64,000 nucleotides of DNA from Amborella trichopoda (GCF_000471905.2 NW_006496932.1:703649-767648), one strand, 5' to 3'; shown: positions 12,111 through 25,035, counted from the first letter of the stretch. Notes: generated by a model not told the origin, from the sequence alone. Numbers and translations: made by a program.

Positions 12111-13721
12111 TTGGTGCTCCTAGGCTCAAAAAAAAAAAAGGATTTTTTATTTTATTTTTGTGGGGGAGGGGGAAGAGATTTATGCCCCATTTTATTTTAT
12201 TTCTCACAAATAGTTCTCAGCCAAGTACTATACGGAATCGCTTGTGTACCGTAGCGGTTGGTCGATTCCTCAAGACCATGCCGAGGAAGCGTAACTCGGT
12301 CGAGTTTTATAACATTGACTTAAAAATCACATAAATCGTTGTAAAAGTGGGTGTTTTATTTGAAAGAGCGTGTCTACAGTATGCTCCAACAAGACTATGT
12401 TGTGTATGCTCTTTGAAAAGGACAAGGAGTCTATTAATCCCCTCCATTGATTCCCCCCTTCTCTAAATTTTTGTCTTTTGAATAGTAAGAGTTGAAGATA
12501 AGCATCACATATTTTCAAGTGACATCCATCAAAAACCATGTGCTGATGTTATTGTGTTGATGGCATATAGAGTACAAGCGCAAATCCTACAAACTCATCA
12601 TGACATATCAAATTTGTGTCTATTTTAAGAGTTTTTTTTTTTTTTTTCCGAGAAATGGATAGTTTATAGTTTTTAAAAATTAAAACAAGGCATTTTTGTT
12701 TTATTTAAGATTAAATCCTAAAACCCTAATTTTATTGTGAAACTCTGCGTGAATGTGTACATGTGCATGTGTGCACAAAATACCTTAAAAAAAGAGCATC
12801 GAGGACAAGAAACAATAAATGAAGTAGAAAGGGTAATTGAAATAAGAGACATGATTTAACTTTGTATGACTAATAAGATGTCGACAATTGCAACACTATG
12901 TCAAAAGTTCAAATCCGACTTTTGAACCACCCAAAATGGAAGGCTAAGTTGTGGAGGATGACCAACCATGTTGAGGTCCCTACGGAAGGCCTAGTCCAAA
13001 ATGCAAGGTCCCTACAGGCGGCCTAGTCCAAAATGCAAGGTATAGAGAACATGTGCAGAAATAAGAAAGATTACTTTGCCTCTATCTTATAGTGTTTTGT
13101 ATATATTATAAGTCTTGGTAATATATAAAGCTAAAAGATTAAATCTACTCCTTTAAGTAAACTCAATGTTTTAAAAGATGTAATGGTGGGGTAGATTGTC
13201 TACCTACTGATTCTAATTTAAATATGTTAAAACAACGATTTACAAGAATAAAAATAAAATAAAAAACTGTAAAATCATTATCAATAACATAATATGAGAA
13301 GGATTACAAATAATTTGAATCGTTTAGTTAGTTAGACCAACCTTTTCTTAACTAGTAGGAGGTCCAAATACTCCATTCCCCTCTCTCTTTCTAGATTTTA
13401 AAAAATATATATATTTTATATACCATAAAAGCATCCTGAGTAAAATATAGGCATTAAAACTTCAAAGGAAAGAGAGGACCGAGGAAGATTCCAACCCCAA
13501 CCATGTGTGCTCTAACCGAAGGAACAACTTATGTATGACTCTACAAATTATACATCATATATATAAGGGCGTGCTTGATTTCTATAAGACTGAAATTTAG
13601 GAAACCGTGTCTTCCAGTACTATAGTACTTCCCTATTTGAGAAAGAAAAGTTTTACAATAAAGTTTATCCCGCGTTATTCACTCGCCTTATATTTAAGGC
13701 TAAGAAGTAGATATTCTCTTA
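12111..13721. other. AT-rich intergenic sequence with one tandem duplication
   Basis: GGCCTAGTCCAAAATGCAAG occurs twice about 32 bp apart, near 12988 and 13020. No gene, RNA or transposon ends are recognised in the remainder. Confidence 0.5.
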
Positions 13722-15432
13722 CCTTATGAGTGTTTGTAAAATGAAATATTATAGTGGAAGATGAACTCAGTGGGAGTGTGGTCTTTCGTTGATTATACTA
13801 TGCAAATGATGTTTACAGATACCAGATTGTGCTTGATTATCTAGGTCAGTCAGTTGAGAAAAACCGATGTTACCTGGGTATAGAGAAAAAACCGAGAAAG
13901 GTTCTCATGGGTCATCTCTTGATGAGGTTGGAGCATATGCCCGGATGAGTAAGCCGAGGGACTGTGTGACCCTTGTGTGTGATGATGGCCTACATAAATG
14001 AGGGCCAAAGCCTCATCCATGTGCCATCACACGGCTTATATATCGATAAATCGTTCGAGAAAGCAAATAAGCCACATTCAGGGTAAAGCGTATACATGTG
14101 CAAGAGATACCCACATGGGCCAAAGCGCAGTGCTCGCATCAGATCTAGGTGACATTGACTCGTCTCTAGGGGAAGAACTATAATCCACAGACTGGGATTG
14201 TAACCCCTTGGCTCATCAGCTAGACACTGGTGACTCGCTAATGAGCCATTGCTTGGATTGTGGAACACTGAGTCGGTCTGATAAAACAAATGTGGTTTAT
14301 AGTCCACAGTTGAAGGTGGAGTGCCCCATGATTGTTGATTCAATTTCTAAATCATATGGATCATTTTCCAATCAAATTAATTTAATTGTGTTTGTTTTAT
14401 GATATAAATTATTTTAAAATTTTTATTTGAATTTTTATGAACCACTGGATATTTTATTTATAATTTTTTGATTTATAAAATTAAAGATATTGATTCTACA
14501 ATGGTTTAAATATTTAAATAATATTATAAAATTATTTTACTAATTTTACAAATATAAAAATACCATACGGGCCCATTGTGAACATGGGCCCACCATATTT
14601 CTAGAAGGTGGGCCCCATGAGTGCCTCCCTTGGGTGGCACGCCCCACCCTTATTCTCTTTCTTATTTTTGTAGTGATATGGCATGTGACTATATGGTTGG
14701 AAGATATTGATTAAATATTGACTTCATATAGCTTTGAAAGATTTTATGGAAAGAATATATTGACTAAATATTGACTTGATATATCTTTAAAGGGTTTTAT
14801 GAAAAGAGTGAGTAGACTTGTGCTATTTTATAGTATGCACAATATTTTGATTAAATTTATTTTATCTAATTTCTATTGATGGAAAAATAGTTTAAGAAAT
14901 GAGGATAATGGTTCATGCACATTCCATAATGTTGATGGCCCAGCTATGGAATAGATGGCTCAGATCTCTCACCCCACAAGTCATCCTTGATCGACGGTCA
15001 TATTCAATCTTATGAGGCAATAATGGAAATCTTAGACCAAATATTATAGGGTCATATCTCTCTCATATCTATCATGCACCACTTTCTCTCTTCTCTTTCT
15101 CTCTCTTCTCTCAAACTTTATCTTTTAAAAGAAAAAAATGGCTCACGTCATTCTCTCACTATCCTTTCTCACGTGACTCTCCCTCCTCTCTCACCCAACT
15201 CATTCTCTCTCATGCTTTATCTCATATTCTCTGTCATACTTTATTTCATCATTCTCTCTCATACTTTATCAAAGTTTTAAGATCTTGGATTTGTAACTTT
15301 TTATATTCTTTGGAGTAAGAGTTGTTGTAATGTGGCTACTTGTATGTGATCTTCCCCAAAAGTAAATAAAAGAAAAGGGGTAAAGAAAAAAAAAAAAATT
15401 TCCACGGCAAGATCACATTAGTCGCACTTTCA
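13722..15432 (+). repeat. Copia-A 5' LTR, lacking its TATA-containing segment
   Basis: Homologous to the 3' LTR from CCTTATGAGTG to the terminal GCACTTTCA. The TG start is missing or rearranged. Near 15268 the sequence jumps from ACTTTATCA to AAGTTTTAAGATCTTG. The 3' LTR has several hundred further bases between these points, including two TATA-like boxes. The copy has therefore probably lost its core promoter. Confidence 0.8.
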
Positions 15433-15433
15433 T

Positions 15434-15446
15434 TGGTATCAGAGCA
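15434..15446 (+). other. Primer-binding site of Copia-A (initiator Met-tRNA type)
   Basis: TGGTATCAGAGCA, complementary to the 3' end of plant initiator Met-tRNA, follows the LTR-terminal CA by one base. This marks the start of the internal region. Confidence 0.9.
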
Positions 15447-18360
15447 AGGCTGATATTTGATGTCATTAGATGTCTTTTCTCATTATTGAGTCGAGATCAA
15501 ACTTGGAAATGAGATATTAAAAAACTAATAATCCTTGTGGTCAAGCGATACACCCTGGTTAAGAATTATTGAAATATTGAATACCTTGAGAAAGACACTC
15601 TGCAGAATGGGTAGCAGTTATATGAAAAAGATAATGATGTATTTCTATGTTGCATACTTTAGTGATTTTGTGTGTCTTTGATGGTAGGAATTACGTACAA
15701 AATTTCAGTGGGAGATCCTAAGGGAATTGAGAGTTATGGACTCATGAATGAAGGGTGTCAGTTTTGACCTTGTAAAATCTAAGAACTGTCCATTGAGTTT
15801 CGTGAATTTTTCCACCTATGATATGGCCTTATTTATTGCTGAAATTTTTCTATGACGCATAAAATTGAGTATGTTTTCAAACAAAAAGAGTTTCATCATG
15901 AAATTCTTTGTGGTTTGAAAGATATGATCGCTTTATTGAAATGTGCGTAAGTGTTATTTTCTGCAACGAAAATTATTTTCCATGACTTGGAAGTCAAGAT
16001 TTTATTTCTATTCTTAACAAAATATTTTATGGCTCACACTAAGTTTTTAACTTTCATTTTGAGTTGAGTTTCTAATGAAATTTATTCGAGAGAAAAATAT
16101 TTATAGGAAAAGAGGAATATAAATTTTGGATTGAAGAGAGGTCATCCTGAATTTTGTGCAATTATAATGTGCTCTTCATTGAGACTTAAAAAGCTATAAT
16201 CATCAAGCCTACTTAACAGAGTGATATGAGTCTTGTGAAATACATGTGCTACCATTATATGTCTATTTTTAAATAAAATTAGTTTGAAAGAAAAACTCCA
16301 TAAGGATAGAGACAAAATACAATTTTACTAGACAGTGTTCATCTTGGAATTCCGCAGTATGAGTTATTTTATGATAGGTATGTCACCTTATTTACTTCTC
16401 TGAAGGAAGACATTATTTGGGATTCACACAGTGATGTTATGATTTGGTTTTGAGTCTAGTTTTCAACACAAGAGATTTCAGGAAAAATTTATTTGAGATT
16501 GAGAGAAACAAATTTTTTTTATTGAAAGATGCTCAACCTGTTTTTCTGCTAAGAAAATTGCTTTGTGATGTAAAAGTCTATAAAATGTAGACTCACTAAA
16601 TGGTATGATTTAAGGATGGAACTGAGCACTATTTTATATTTTTGAGTCTATTTCAGTACTCAAAAGGATATGGAGAGAAACTCTTTATGAGTTGAGAGAT
16701 ATCATATTTTCATCATGGGATGCTCATGTTCTATTATGCAATAAATTAAAAGATGTGGCATGTTAATGCACATTTTTGGATTTCCAGTAATGGAGACCTT
16801 TTTAGGGCTCATTTAAAAGGGGTTGTATAGTGTGCCATGCATATAGTTTATTATAATAAAAACTTCAGAGAGAAGTAATACAGAGCTGGTAAGGTACGAC
16901 ACACTATAAGAAGAGTGTTCGATTTGGGGTCAACAAAAAGAAGAAGAAACGCAATAACTATAACAACATATTGGTTTCTTTGAAATGAAAGGATACATAG
17001 AGAGACTTGGAGGTAGCAAAGAAAAACTAAATATTAGTGGGAGAATCAAATTTATGATATTTGAAATAATGGGATAAAAAAAACATATTTCTTCTCAGTG
17101 TTATACAAGGAAGAATCTAAGTGCCAAAGAGATGGACACATCGTGACATGTGAGATCAAAGACCAATATATTCTCCATCAATTATGTGATCTTCCAACAT
17201 TGCCCAACAATTGTAAAAACAATGAATTAAGAAAGCTCAGATACCACACTACATAGTTTTGAGGTATGAAATATATCTCACATTATATGGAAATGTCATA
17301 TAGGGAAAGATGATTCAGTAACTTTTTTTTTATATGTTTTGGTTATATTTTGGGTAATGGTTTTGTGAATATGTATGGAATATATAGACATTGAGTGATA
17401 TGTGCTAGCAAATTTGAAAGAGCCTGTTTATGAATATCATGTGGTATCTCCTTGTATTAAGAGTACGAACTACTTAAGGTAGTGATACACATGGAGATGT
17501 GATTTGATCAAGGGCTTTGAGTCCTAAATACGAGACACAAGATATGGGTATAGCTCATTCAAATATGAAAGCGCAAATGAAGTATTCTGATGGAACTCGG
17601 TCGTAGTGACCATCCTCCCAATAATGTTTAGTAATATAATGTGTTGGATGTGATGATGATCTCTTAATAAAGTCTTCATATTTGGCATTTTTTTTTTTTT
17701 GAAGGTTATAATAACCATTATTTAGTCATGTTTTGTTTTAGATATAATTGTAATATGGACTTTATGACTTGTTTTTGTAGCTGTAAACATGACTTAGTAG
17801 GTGAATGCGGTAAAATGATTTTTGAAGGCTAAACATATGTTTTAATATTAAATTGGATGTTTTGAGAAAAACTTGAGTCTTTATATAAGAAAATCATTTC
17901 AAACCGTCATACTATTATCAAACTATTGCTTGTGATATATATACCAAGTCAACTTTTAAAACGGGAGAAAACCATTATACCTTCAAGGTATTTATAAAAT
18001 TGTGAGAATGTCTGTCATGCACAATTTTTTTTTAAAATACCCTTATGTCTTGACTCATGTTTGTAGTTATTCAGAATCTTCAATTACCTAAGACTTTAAA
18101 CCATAGGGAATTTTGTAGGAATGTCATCTTGCGAGGCTTCCTTGACACATGCTATGTTGTTTAAATAATTTGGTTTGTATAGATTTACTACCAAGATGAC
18201 TAGAGTGGTTGAACCTTTTTGGTTTATAAAGGTTTTGCATATTATGAAACCAATGGGCATTGAATTACTTATTGCAAGAGACTTGTTATGCTACCTCATG
18301 ATATATGCATAAGAATGTTGAGAGAATGTATATATTGTATGTGCAATAATTGAGTGGGAG
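15447..18360 (+). pseudogene. Copia-A internal region, unrecognisable gag-pol
   Basis: This should hold gag, protease, integrase and reverse transcriptase. I find no continuous frame and no catalytic motif, only AT-rich sequence dense with stops. It is assigned to the element from its position between the primer-binding site and the RNase H remnant. It may have been rearranged as well as mutated. Confidence 0.6.
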
Positions 18361-18379
18361 CTGCTACAGTCCCACTTTT

Positions 18380-18900
18380 TTTTAGTTGATTGGATATTCA
18401 GATTTATAGATGCAAGTTATTTCAATGATCCAGATGATGTGAAGTCTACATCTGTATACATGTTCATGCTTGGAGGGAGTACAACTTTTTGAAAATCAAA
18501 GAAACATAATGGTGGCAGTGTCCATCATGTATGCAGAATATATGGCGTGCTGTTTGGCGACCAATGAGGTCGTATGAATTAAGAAATTTATTAATTTACT
18601 TGACTTTCAACCCGTGTGTTGTGAGGCAGTGCGGATTTTCTACGACAACATAGCGGCTTGTTTGAAGAACTCCTTTGAGCCCATGAAGATACGACCCCAT
18701 GTGATGAGGATACATGATGATCTTCTGTGACAGCAAACCCATGATTCGCGCTGCAATAAGAAAGATGGACTATGACCACTTTTGAGATGAGATCCGAATA
18801 GCAAAGAGAAGAGGTTTTACCTCTATGAGTCTTTTTGTAAAAGGATTGATGACGAAATCCATGATTCATGTATTGAGAGAGATTGTGATTAGGAGAGACA
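18380..18900 (+). pseudogene. Copia-A RNase H remnant
   Basis: The C-terminal end of a copia polyprotein, which would degrade RNA in the RNA-DNA hybrid. Frames joined by eye give IGYSD, then DPDDVKSTSVYMFMLGGS, MYAEYMACCLATNEVV (family form STMEAEYMACCLATNEAVW) and IFYDNIAACLKNS. Near 18833 comes LTKGLMTKSMI, matching the DPLTKGL motif that ends copia pol. In-frame stops and at least two frame changes show it is dead. AAGTGGGAGA and the 3' LTR follow at once. Confidence 0.8.
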
Positions 18901-20486
18901 GATAAGGATGAGAGAAAGTGAGAAAGAAATAATGTAAGGACTTCAAAGGCCAAGTGGGAGATGCTGGGTTCATGTGGCCTTTAAAGGCCTTATGAGTGCT
19001 TATAAAATAAAATAATATAGTGGAACATGAACTCAGTGGGAATGTGGTCCCTTGTGGACTATACTATACAAGCGATGTTTGCAAATACCTGACTGTGCTT
19101 AACGATCTAGGCCAGTCGGTTGGAAAAAACCCATGTTACCTAGGCATAGAGAACAAACTGAAAAGAGTTCTAATGGGTCACCCCTTGATGAGGAGCATAT
19201 GCCCGGATGAGTGAGTCGAGGGACTGTGTGACCCTTATGTGTGATAGTGGCCTACAGAGACGGGGGCCAAAACCTCATTCATGTGTCATCACATGACTTA
19301 CATATTGATAGATCATTCGAGAAAGCAAGTAAGCCACCTTCAGGGTGAAGCGTATGCATGTGCGAGAGATACCCCTATGCGCCATAGAGTCGTGGTCGCA
19401 TCAAGTCTAGGTGACCTTGACTCGTCTCTAGGAAAAGACCTGTAATCCACAGATTGATAGTGCAACCCCTTGGCTCATCGGCCAGACTTTGGTGACCCGC
19501 TAATGAGCCCTTGCTTGGACTGTGGGTAATGTGAAACACAAGGTCGGTTTGATAAAGCAAGTGTGATCTGTAGTCAACAGTTGAAGGTGGAGTGCCCCAT
19601 GATTGTTGATTCAATTTCTAAATCATATGAACTATTTTCCCAACAAATTAATTTAATTGCGTTTGTTTTATAATATAAATTATTTTAGAATTATTTTTAT
19701 TTATAATTTTTGGATTTATAAAATTAAAGATATTGATTTTACAATGGTTTAATTACTCAAATAATATTATTAATTTTTTTATTAATTTCAAAAATATAAA
19801 AATACTATGCGGGCTCATTGTGCACATGGGCCCACCATATTTCTAGAAAGGTGGGGCCCATGAGTGCCTCCCTTGGGTGGCACACCTCACCTTTATTCTC
19901 TTTCCTATTGTTGTGGTGATATGGCATGTGGCTATATGGTTTGAAGATATTGACTAAATATTGATTTGATATATCTTTAAAAGATTTTATGGAAAGATTG
20001 AGTTGACTTGTGTTATTTTATAGTATGCATAATATTTTGATTAAATTTATTTTATCTAATTTCGATTGATGGGAAAATGGTTTAGAAAAGGGGGATAAGG
20101 GTTCATGCACCTTCCATAATGTTGATGATCCATTTATGTAATGGACGAATTAGATCTCTTACTCCACAAGTTACCCTTGATCGACGGTCCATATTCAATC
20201 TTGTAAAGTAAGCAATGGAAACCCTAGACCAAATATTATAGGGTCATATTTCTCTTATCTCTATCACGCACTACTCTCTCTCTTCTCTCAAACTTTATAT
20301 TTTAAAAGAAAAAAGTGGGGCTCATGTCATTCTCTCTCTATCCTTTCTCACATAACTCTCTCTCCTCTCTCATCCAACTCCTTCTCTCTCATGCTTTATC
20401 TCATATTCTCTCTCATACTTTAGCTCATCCTTCTCTCTCATACTTTATCACATTCAAAAAAGATAAAGGTGGGGCTACGCCTCATT

Positions 20487-21747
20487 CTCTCTCTGATAAA
20501 AAAAATGACCACAAAAGGAGCCAATGTGGCATAACTGTAAGGCTCGTCTCTTTTAAAAGCGCTTTTTCAATCTGATTGTTAAAACCCTCCATTTTCAAAA
20601 CCCTTTTAGAAATGACTTCCTCCATCACTAAAAGAGGTTAAACTATTAGTCAATCTGGCCTCGTTCTCGAAGCCAACTTCCTACGCCTATTATAAAGGTT
20701 TGAAACTAGCCAGGCACTCCATGGTTATATGAATATAACCACATATGGGAGATAGGTGAACCTCCCCAATGATAATATTGGCTAGTCTGGGAGCATTTTT
20801 CTGTTGACTGGATCGCCTGAGGCGAAATGAGGCATGCTCATCCCTGTGGGTGCGTATGATGTCCCAAAGTCCAATTAAAAAAAACGTCAAACTAGTGCGA
20901 CGTAAAAAAGTCGAGACAAGATAAACGTCAAACTCGTGTGATGTTAAAGAGCTGAGATAGGAAAGATGTCAAACTCGTACGACGCAAAAGAGCTGAGGCA
21001 GATATCGTCTATCTTTGTATGACGTGGAAGGTCGGGTGTATTCAGGGCACAACCACCATGTTTAATGGAAAGACGTCAAACTCGTGCGACGTAAAAGAGC
21101 CAAGATATGTACCATTTATTCCCGTATGACGTGAAAGGTCGGGTGTATCCAAGGCATAACCACCATGTTTTAATGGAAAAACGTCAAACTCATGTGACGT
21201 AAAAGAGCCGAGGCAGGTACCGTCTATCCTCGTATGACGTTAGAGGTTTGGTATATCCAGGGCACAACTACCTTGTTTGATAGAAAAACGTCAAACTCGT
21301 GTGATGTAAAAGAGCCGAAGTAGGTGCCGTCTATCCCCGTATGACGTGAAAGGTCGGGTATAGCCAGGGCACAACCACCCTGTGTGATGGAAAAATGTCA
21401 AACTCGTACGACGTAAAAGAGTCGAAACCGGTACCGTCTAGCCCTGTATAATGCAAAAAGGTCGGGTGTATCCAGGGCACAACCACCTTGTTCGATGGAT
21501 TTCGTGTATCCCCGTATTGACATAAAAGGGTCGGGTGTATAGTCCATCGCTGTATGACGCTAAACTGCTTAGAGGGCTCTATGGTTGCAGGAGTTAAAAC
21601 TATTAACCAACTTTGTTTTTCGAAATATCTTTCTCTTTTCAAAATTTTCACTATATGTCTTGTGTTTTCTAAAAACTTTAATTTCGCTGTTAAAATCATA
21701 TCCTGTCCTTGTTCCGGGTTCTATTTCAAATCTCCCCCTACTTTCAA
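20487..21747 (+). repeat. Gypsy LTR fragment inside the Copia-A LTR
   Basis: Closely matches the gypsy LTR at about 38980-40070, from ATAAAAAAAATGACC through CCCTCCATTT, GCCAGGCACTCCATGG and the tandem TGACGT-rich region to the end. It lacks about the first 210 bp of that LTR. No matching target duplication is seen, so it is probably a truncated or recombined copy. Confidence 0.85.
20883..21500. repeat. Tandem array of about 115-bp units rich in TGACGT
   Basis: Five or so units each hold ACGTCAAACTCGTGCGACGT-like sequence, a CCCGTATGACGTGAAAGGTC block and CAGGGCACAACCACC. A related array is at about 39366-39850. TGACGT/ACGTCA is the core recognised by plant TGA-type bZIP factors, so the array could act as a transcriptional element of the LTR. 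That role is inferred. Confidence 0.85.
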
Positions 21748-22134
21748 ATTTCTATTGATGGGAAAATGATTTAGGAAATAGGGATATGGTTTATGCACTT
21801 TCTGTAATGTTGATGACCTATCTATGGAATTGATGGCTTCAATCTCTCACCCCACAAGTCATCCTTGATCGACAATCTATATTCAATCTTATGAGATAAA
21901 CAATAGAAACCTTAGACCAAATATTATAGGGTCATATCTCTCTCATCTCTATCACACACCGCTCTCTCTCTTCTCTCACACTTTGTCTTTTAAAAGAAAA
22001 AAATAAGGCTCACGTCATTCTCTCTCTATCCTTTCTCATGTAGCTCTCCCTCCTCTCTCACCCAACTCCTTCTCTCTCTTGCTTTATCTCATATTCTCTC
22101 TCATACTTTATCTCATCTTTCTCTCTCATACTTT

Positions 22135-22273
22135 ATCACATCCAAAGAAGATAAAAGAGGGGATACGCCTCATTCTCTAGCTCCTCAACATTATATAAAG
22201 GGATCACATCCAAAGAAGATAGAGGAGGGGCTACGCCTCATTCTCTCTCTCTCTCCTCAACATCATATAAATG
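22135..22273 (+). promoter_or_regulatory. Duplicated TATA-containing segment in the Copia-A LTR
   Basis: Two tandem units of about 70 bp each begin ATCACATCCAAAGAAGATA and end with a TATA-like box: ATTATATAAAGG near 22190 and ATCATATAAATGG near 22263. They lie in the LTR where the core promoter is expected. The 5' LTR lacks this part. Confidence 0.6.
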
Positions 22274-22829
22274 GACGGGGGGGTTACGCCCTCCAATCTC
22301 AGGGTACTCTCTCCCCTATCTTACTTTGGGCTTTGGAAAAATTAGAAAGGAGATTTTTTTTTTTTGAAGTAGTTTGTTGGGGATTAATCCTATGAGTTGC
22401 GTGAGTAAAAGGGCCCATTGAAGAGTTTGGCCGAAATTTGTTTTTCCGATTAAGATTGAACTAAGACAGTCGATCCACCGCCATTTGATGGTGGTGGCTC
22501 GATGTGGGAGGAAGACCATCGAGATCGCGTCATCGAATGGTGGTGACTCGGTGTGGTGTATAATAAGTCCGATTGAGGTAATATCTGACATTCTCTTTTG
22601 TTTCTTGCATATTTAATTATATAGTCATTATATTCTCAAGCACAAGATTTGTGATTATTTTCTTTGGTTAAAGAAAATTGGTTTAGTGTCATCAAAGTTT
22701 TAAGATCTTGTAAGGGTTGTTGTAATATGGCTACTTGTATATGATCTTTGCTAAAAAGAGAAAAAAAAAAAAAGAGTGAAAGAAAAAAAAAAAAAAATCC
22801 CCAACAATATCATATTGGTCGCACTTTCA

Positions 22830-23142
22830 GCTGGTTCCATAAGAGACCGTGGAAGGGTATCCACTTCACTAGACGATGTAGTTTTCAAAATCGCGCCTTC
22901 TTGAAATCAAATATGCCCCAAATGAATCTCGGTTTCCGCTTAAGAAAAAGGACATTCTTGGGAGATTCTTACTCTGCATAAGCAATTTTTTAATCACTAA
23001 ATAACACCCAATCTGAATCCCAAATTTGGGGATGGGGCCTCCTAAACTTAATAAATTTTTTTTAAGATTGAACAGAGATAGTCCAACATTTTACAGTCCT
23101 AAAAAAGTGTTTAGGAACTCAAATTCCTATTTCTTTTGGGAA
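22830..23142. other. Unassigned sequence downstream of Copia-A
   Basis: No domain, terminal repeat or second copy is recognised. Confidence 0.4.
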
Positions 23143-23890
23143 ATGAGTCCAAGCTGAATCCAAAATTTGAGGTTCAAAAAATCGTCATAAGTAGCACGCT
23201 TATCCTAGGGGAATATGTGTACAGTGTGCACCTGCATGAGTATGATATACTTGCTCATGTATAACATAAAATAATTATTGACTCGTACATGGTTCTAAAC
23301 ATGTTTGTATATGAGAATGAGAGAGAGAGAGAGATGCATGAAGATAGGAAACAAAATTGCAAAAGGGTTTGGACTGGTGAAAAGTACCTCTCTGGCCTTT
23401 AACTGATCCCTAATATGCTGATTTAAGACCTCCACTCCGTTTGGTCCTCTCCTAATGCTTAAAAAATAGAAGAAAACAGTGAAAGACTCAATTCAGATCC
23501 AAAACTATATAAAAAAAGAGCCAAAATAGTCCTTTAGGAAAGCTATTTTCAATAAATATTATAAGGAAATGTATATAAAGAGGCTATTAACTTTTGGTAC
23601 AAAAAGGCCACATTTATTCTTGTCCATCATGTTCTAAATCGGGTGCCATAAAAGAGTTATTAATTAAACTCAAAGTTCAAAAAAAAAAAAAAAAATTCAA
23701 ATGTCGCCATCCAATTTTATATTTAATGGCTATGAGTAATTGCGACATCATTCTAATAAAAATAAAAAAAAATCATTCATGAATCAGCGGGTGCAAGAGC
23801 TTGCTAACTCACTAACGTCCATCTCTATGATGGATGTTGTAAAAACTAACAGGGCTAAAATGAATTTAAACAACATAGACTTTTTCCACA
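23143..23890. repeat. Duplicated segment, copy 1 (partner at 37136-38230)
   Basis: Matches 37136-38230 along its length, from GAGTCCAAGCTGAATCCAAA past a GA microsatellite to AACTCAAAGTTCAAA and beyond. It includes a MITE of family M5. The right-hand partner is longer because of the expanded GA tract and assembly gap. The segment has no coding signature, and its ends are not those of a recognised transposon. Confidence 0.85.
23580..23760. mobile_element. MITE family M5, copy 1 (degenerate)
   Basis: Begins GAGGCTATTAACTTTTGG and carries the family interior (CGCCATCCAATTTTATATTTA). It ends near GTAATTGCGACATC. It is decayed relative to the copy at 63659-63858, which keeps both TIRs. Confidence 0.65.
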
Positions 23891-24084
23891 ATCATATTTT
23901 ATATATTAAAAATTTTATTTTATTTCTTATATTCACGATCATTAATCTTAACCAAGATCATTAATCCCTAAAATTTTAAACTGAAAATCCATGATAGGTT
24001 TAAGTGGGGGTCCGCATATTACGCTCTTTACAATCTCCCACATAATTGCCTCTCTCACTATCTTCCCCTATAACATTCCTAACT

Positions 24085-24400
24085 TTGGGTAAATTAGGAA
24101 AAGCTAACTGAGAATAACACCAAGGACCTCTTGTGGAAGAGCATTACAAACCCCCAGAAGAAAAAAAGAACCAGCACCATATTCTCAAGACAAAGGAGCA
24201 GTGAAGAAAAAGATGAGCTCCAGACTCCCAATCTTCCTTATGCATAAGGTAGATGTTAGGTAGAATCTTTCCCCTTTTAATGAAATTGTCAAATGTAAGT
24301 ATCTTATTTTGGATAGCCAACCAAATGGAAATTTGAACTTTGTGTGGAATAGGTCATTTCGACACTTGGATCACGTAAGGAAGAGACCATCGTACACGGA
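24085..24400 (-). pseudogene. LINE zf-RVT fragment
   Basis: On the minus strand the translation gives IPHKVQISIWLAIQNKILTF, then NFIKRGKILPNIYLMHKEDW and ESGAHLFLHCSFVLRIW. This is the zf-RVT pattern at the C-terminus of plant LINE ORF2 (P-KV-FFLWLA, ILT-DNL-KRG, ES-HLFLHC-F-IW). The frame stays open for about 75 codons and then meets a stop. No reverse transcriptase adjoins it, so it is an isolated 5'-truncated or deleted copy, unrelated in position to the LINE at 1-5225. Confidence 0.8.
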
Positions 24401-24439
24401 CATTAAAAAGCAATTTATAGGCTGATTTTACTGTGAATA

Positions 24440-25020
24440 AACCATCACTTTAATTGTGCGCCCTATTTTTTAGTACACAAGTCTAAAATTTCATTATGAT
24501 CCGATTTCTAGAAAAAAAATATTAAAATTCATATAGTGATATGCATTTTGAACCACATGATGAAGATCAAACAGCTCCCATTCCACCTATAATACTATTC
24601 AGTATAGCAGCCCAATTATTATCAGCCTTTTCCAAAGATAAATGGTCTCTTTGTGTACTTTTCGATGTATTAAACTCTCTTGCAACTTAACATTCTGGTA
24701 TTTTTTTGGAACCTTAATTAGATTGCTTGATTTCTTACTTTCTCGGTTTCTAACTTTGATGGAAGATTTGGAATATAAAATAACCTAAATACCCTTAAAA
24801 ATGATAGGGGTAATTTGTTCATTTTAAATTATTGAAAATAAATTTTTTTTATATTTTATATGGTGCGCAATAGTGTTAGGTATATATACCCAAAATTTCA
24901 TCTCAATCAGATTTATAAAAAAAAATTAAATTCATATGGCAATATGTTTTCTGAACCACATGATAAAAATATGACGACTCCCATTCCACCTATATTACTA
25001 TTCATTATAACTGCCTAGCT
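24440..25020. repeat. Direct repeat pair of about 170 bp
   Basis: 24440-24615 and 24855-25020 share GAACCACATGATRAARAT, CTCCCATTCCACCTATA and TACTATTCAKTATA in the same order and orientation, with substitutions. About 240 bp of unrelated AT-rich DNA separates them. They could be short LTRs or two insertions of one element. Confidence 0.65.
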
Positions 25021-25035
25021 ATTGTAAAGTTTATT

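Larger units (their letters stand above)
13722..22829 (+). mobile_element. Copia-A: degenerate Ty1/copia LTR retrotransposon
   Basis: A plus-strand element with a 5' LTR (13722-15432), a Met-tRNA primer-binding site, a decayed internal region and a 3' LTR (18962-22829). The LTRs share long stretches, including the AACTCAGTGGGA-GTGTGGT region near the start and the GCACTTTCA end. The internal region keeps a recognisable RNase H at its end and little else. The 3' LTR holds a gypsy LTR fragment and an internal duplication. A third LTR copy lies inverted at 42190-44223. No target duplication could be found because the left LTR edge is damaged. Confidence 0.85.
18962..22829 (+). repeat. Copia-A 3' LTR, mosaic and interrupted
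   Basis: It begins TGCTGGGTTCATG after the purine-rich AAGTGGGAGA and ends GCACTTTCA, as the 5' LTR does. 20487-21747 is foreign (gypsy LTR piece). The LTR stretch 20056-20485 is present again at 21748-22180, so the segment is duplicated around the insert. Confidence 0.8.

Noticed and set aside
13990..14343. 117-codon minus-strand frame, with a related frame at 19375-19614
   Set aside because: It is antisense within the two Copia-A LTRs. The shared peptide is explained by LTR identity.
15074..15280. Ser/Leu-rich frames in CT-rich DNA (also 20315-20575)
   Set aside because: They read through the pyrimidine-rich part of the Copia-A LTR. Composition alone accounts for them.
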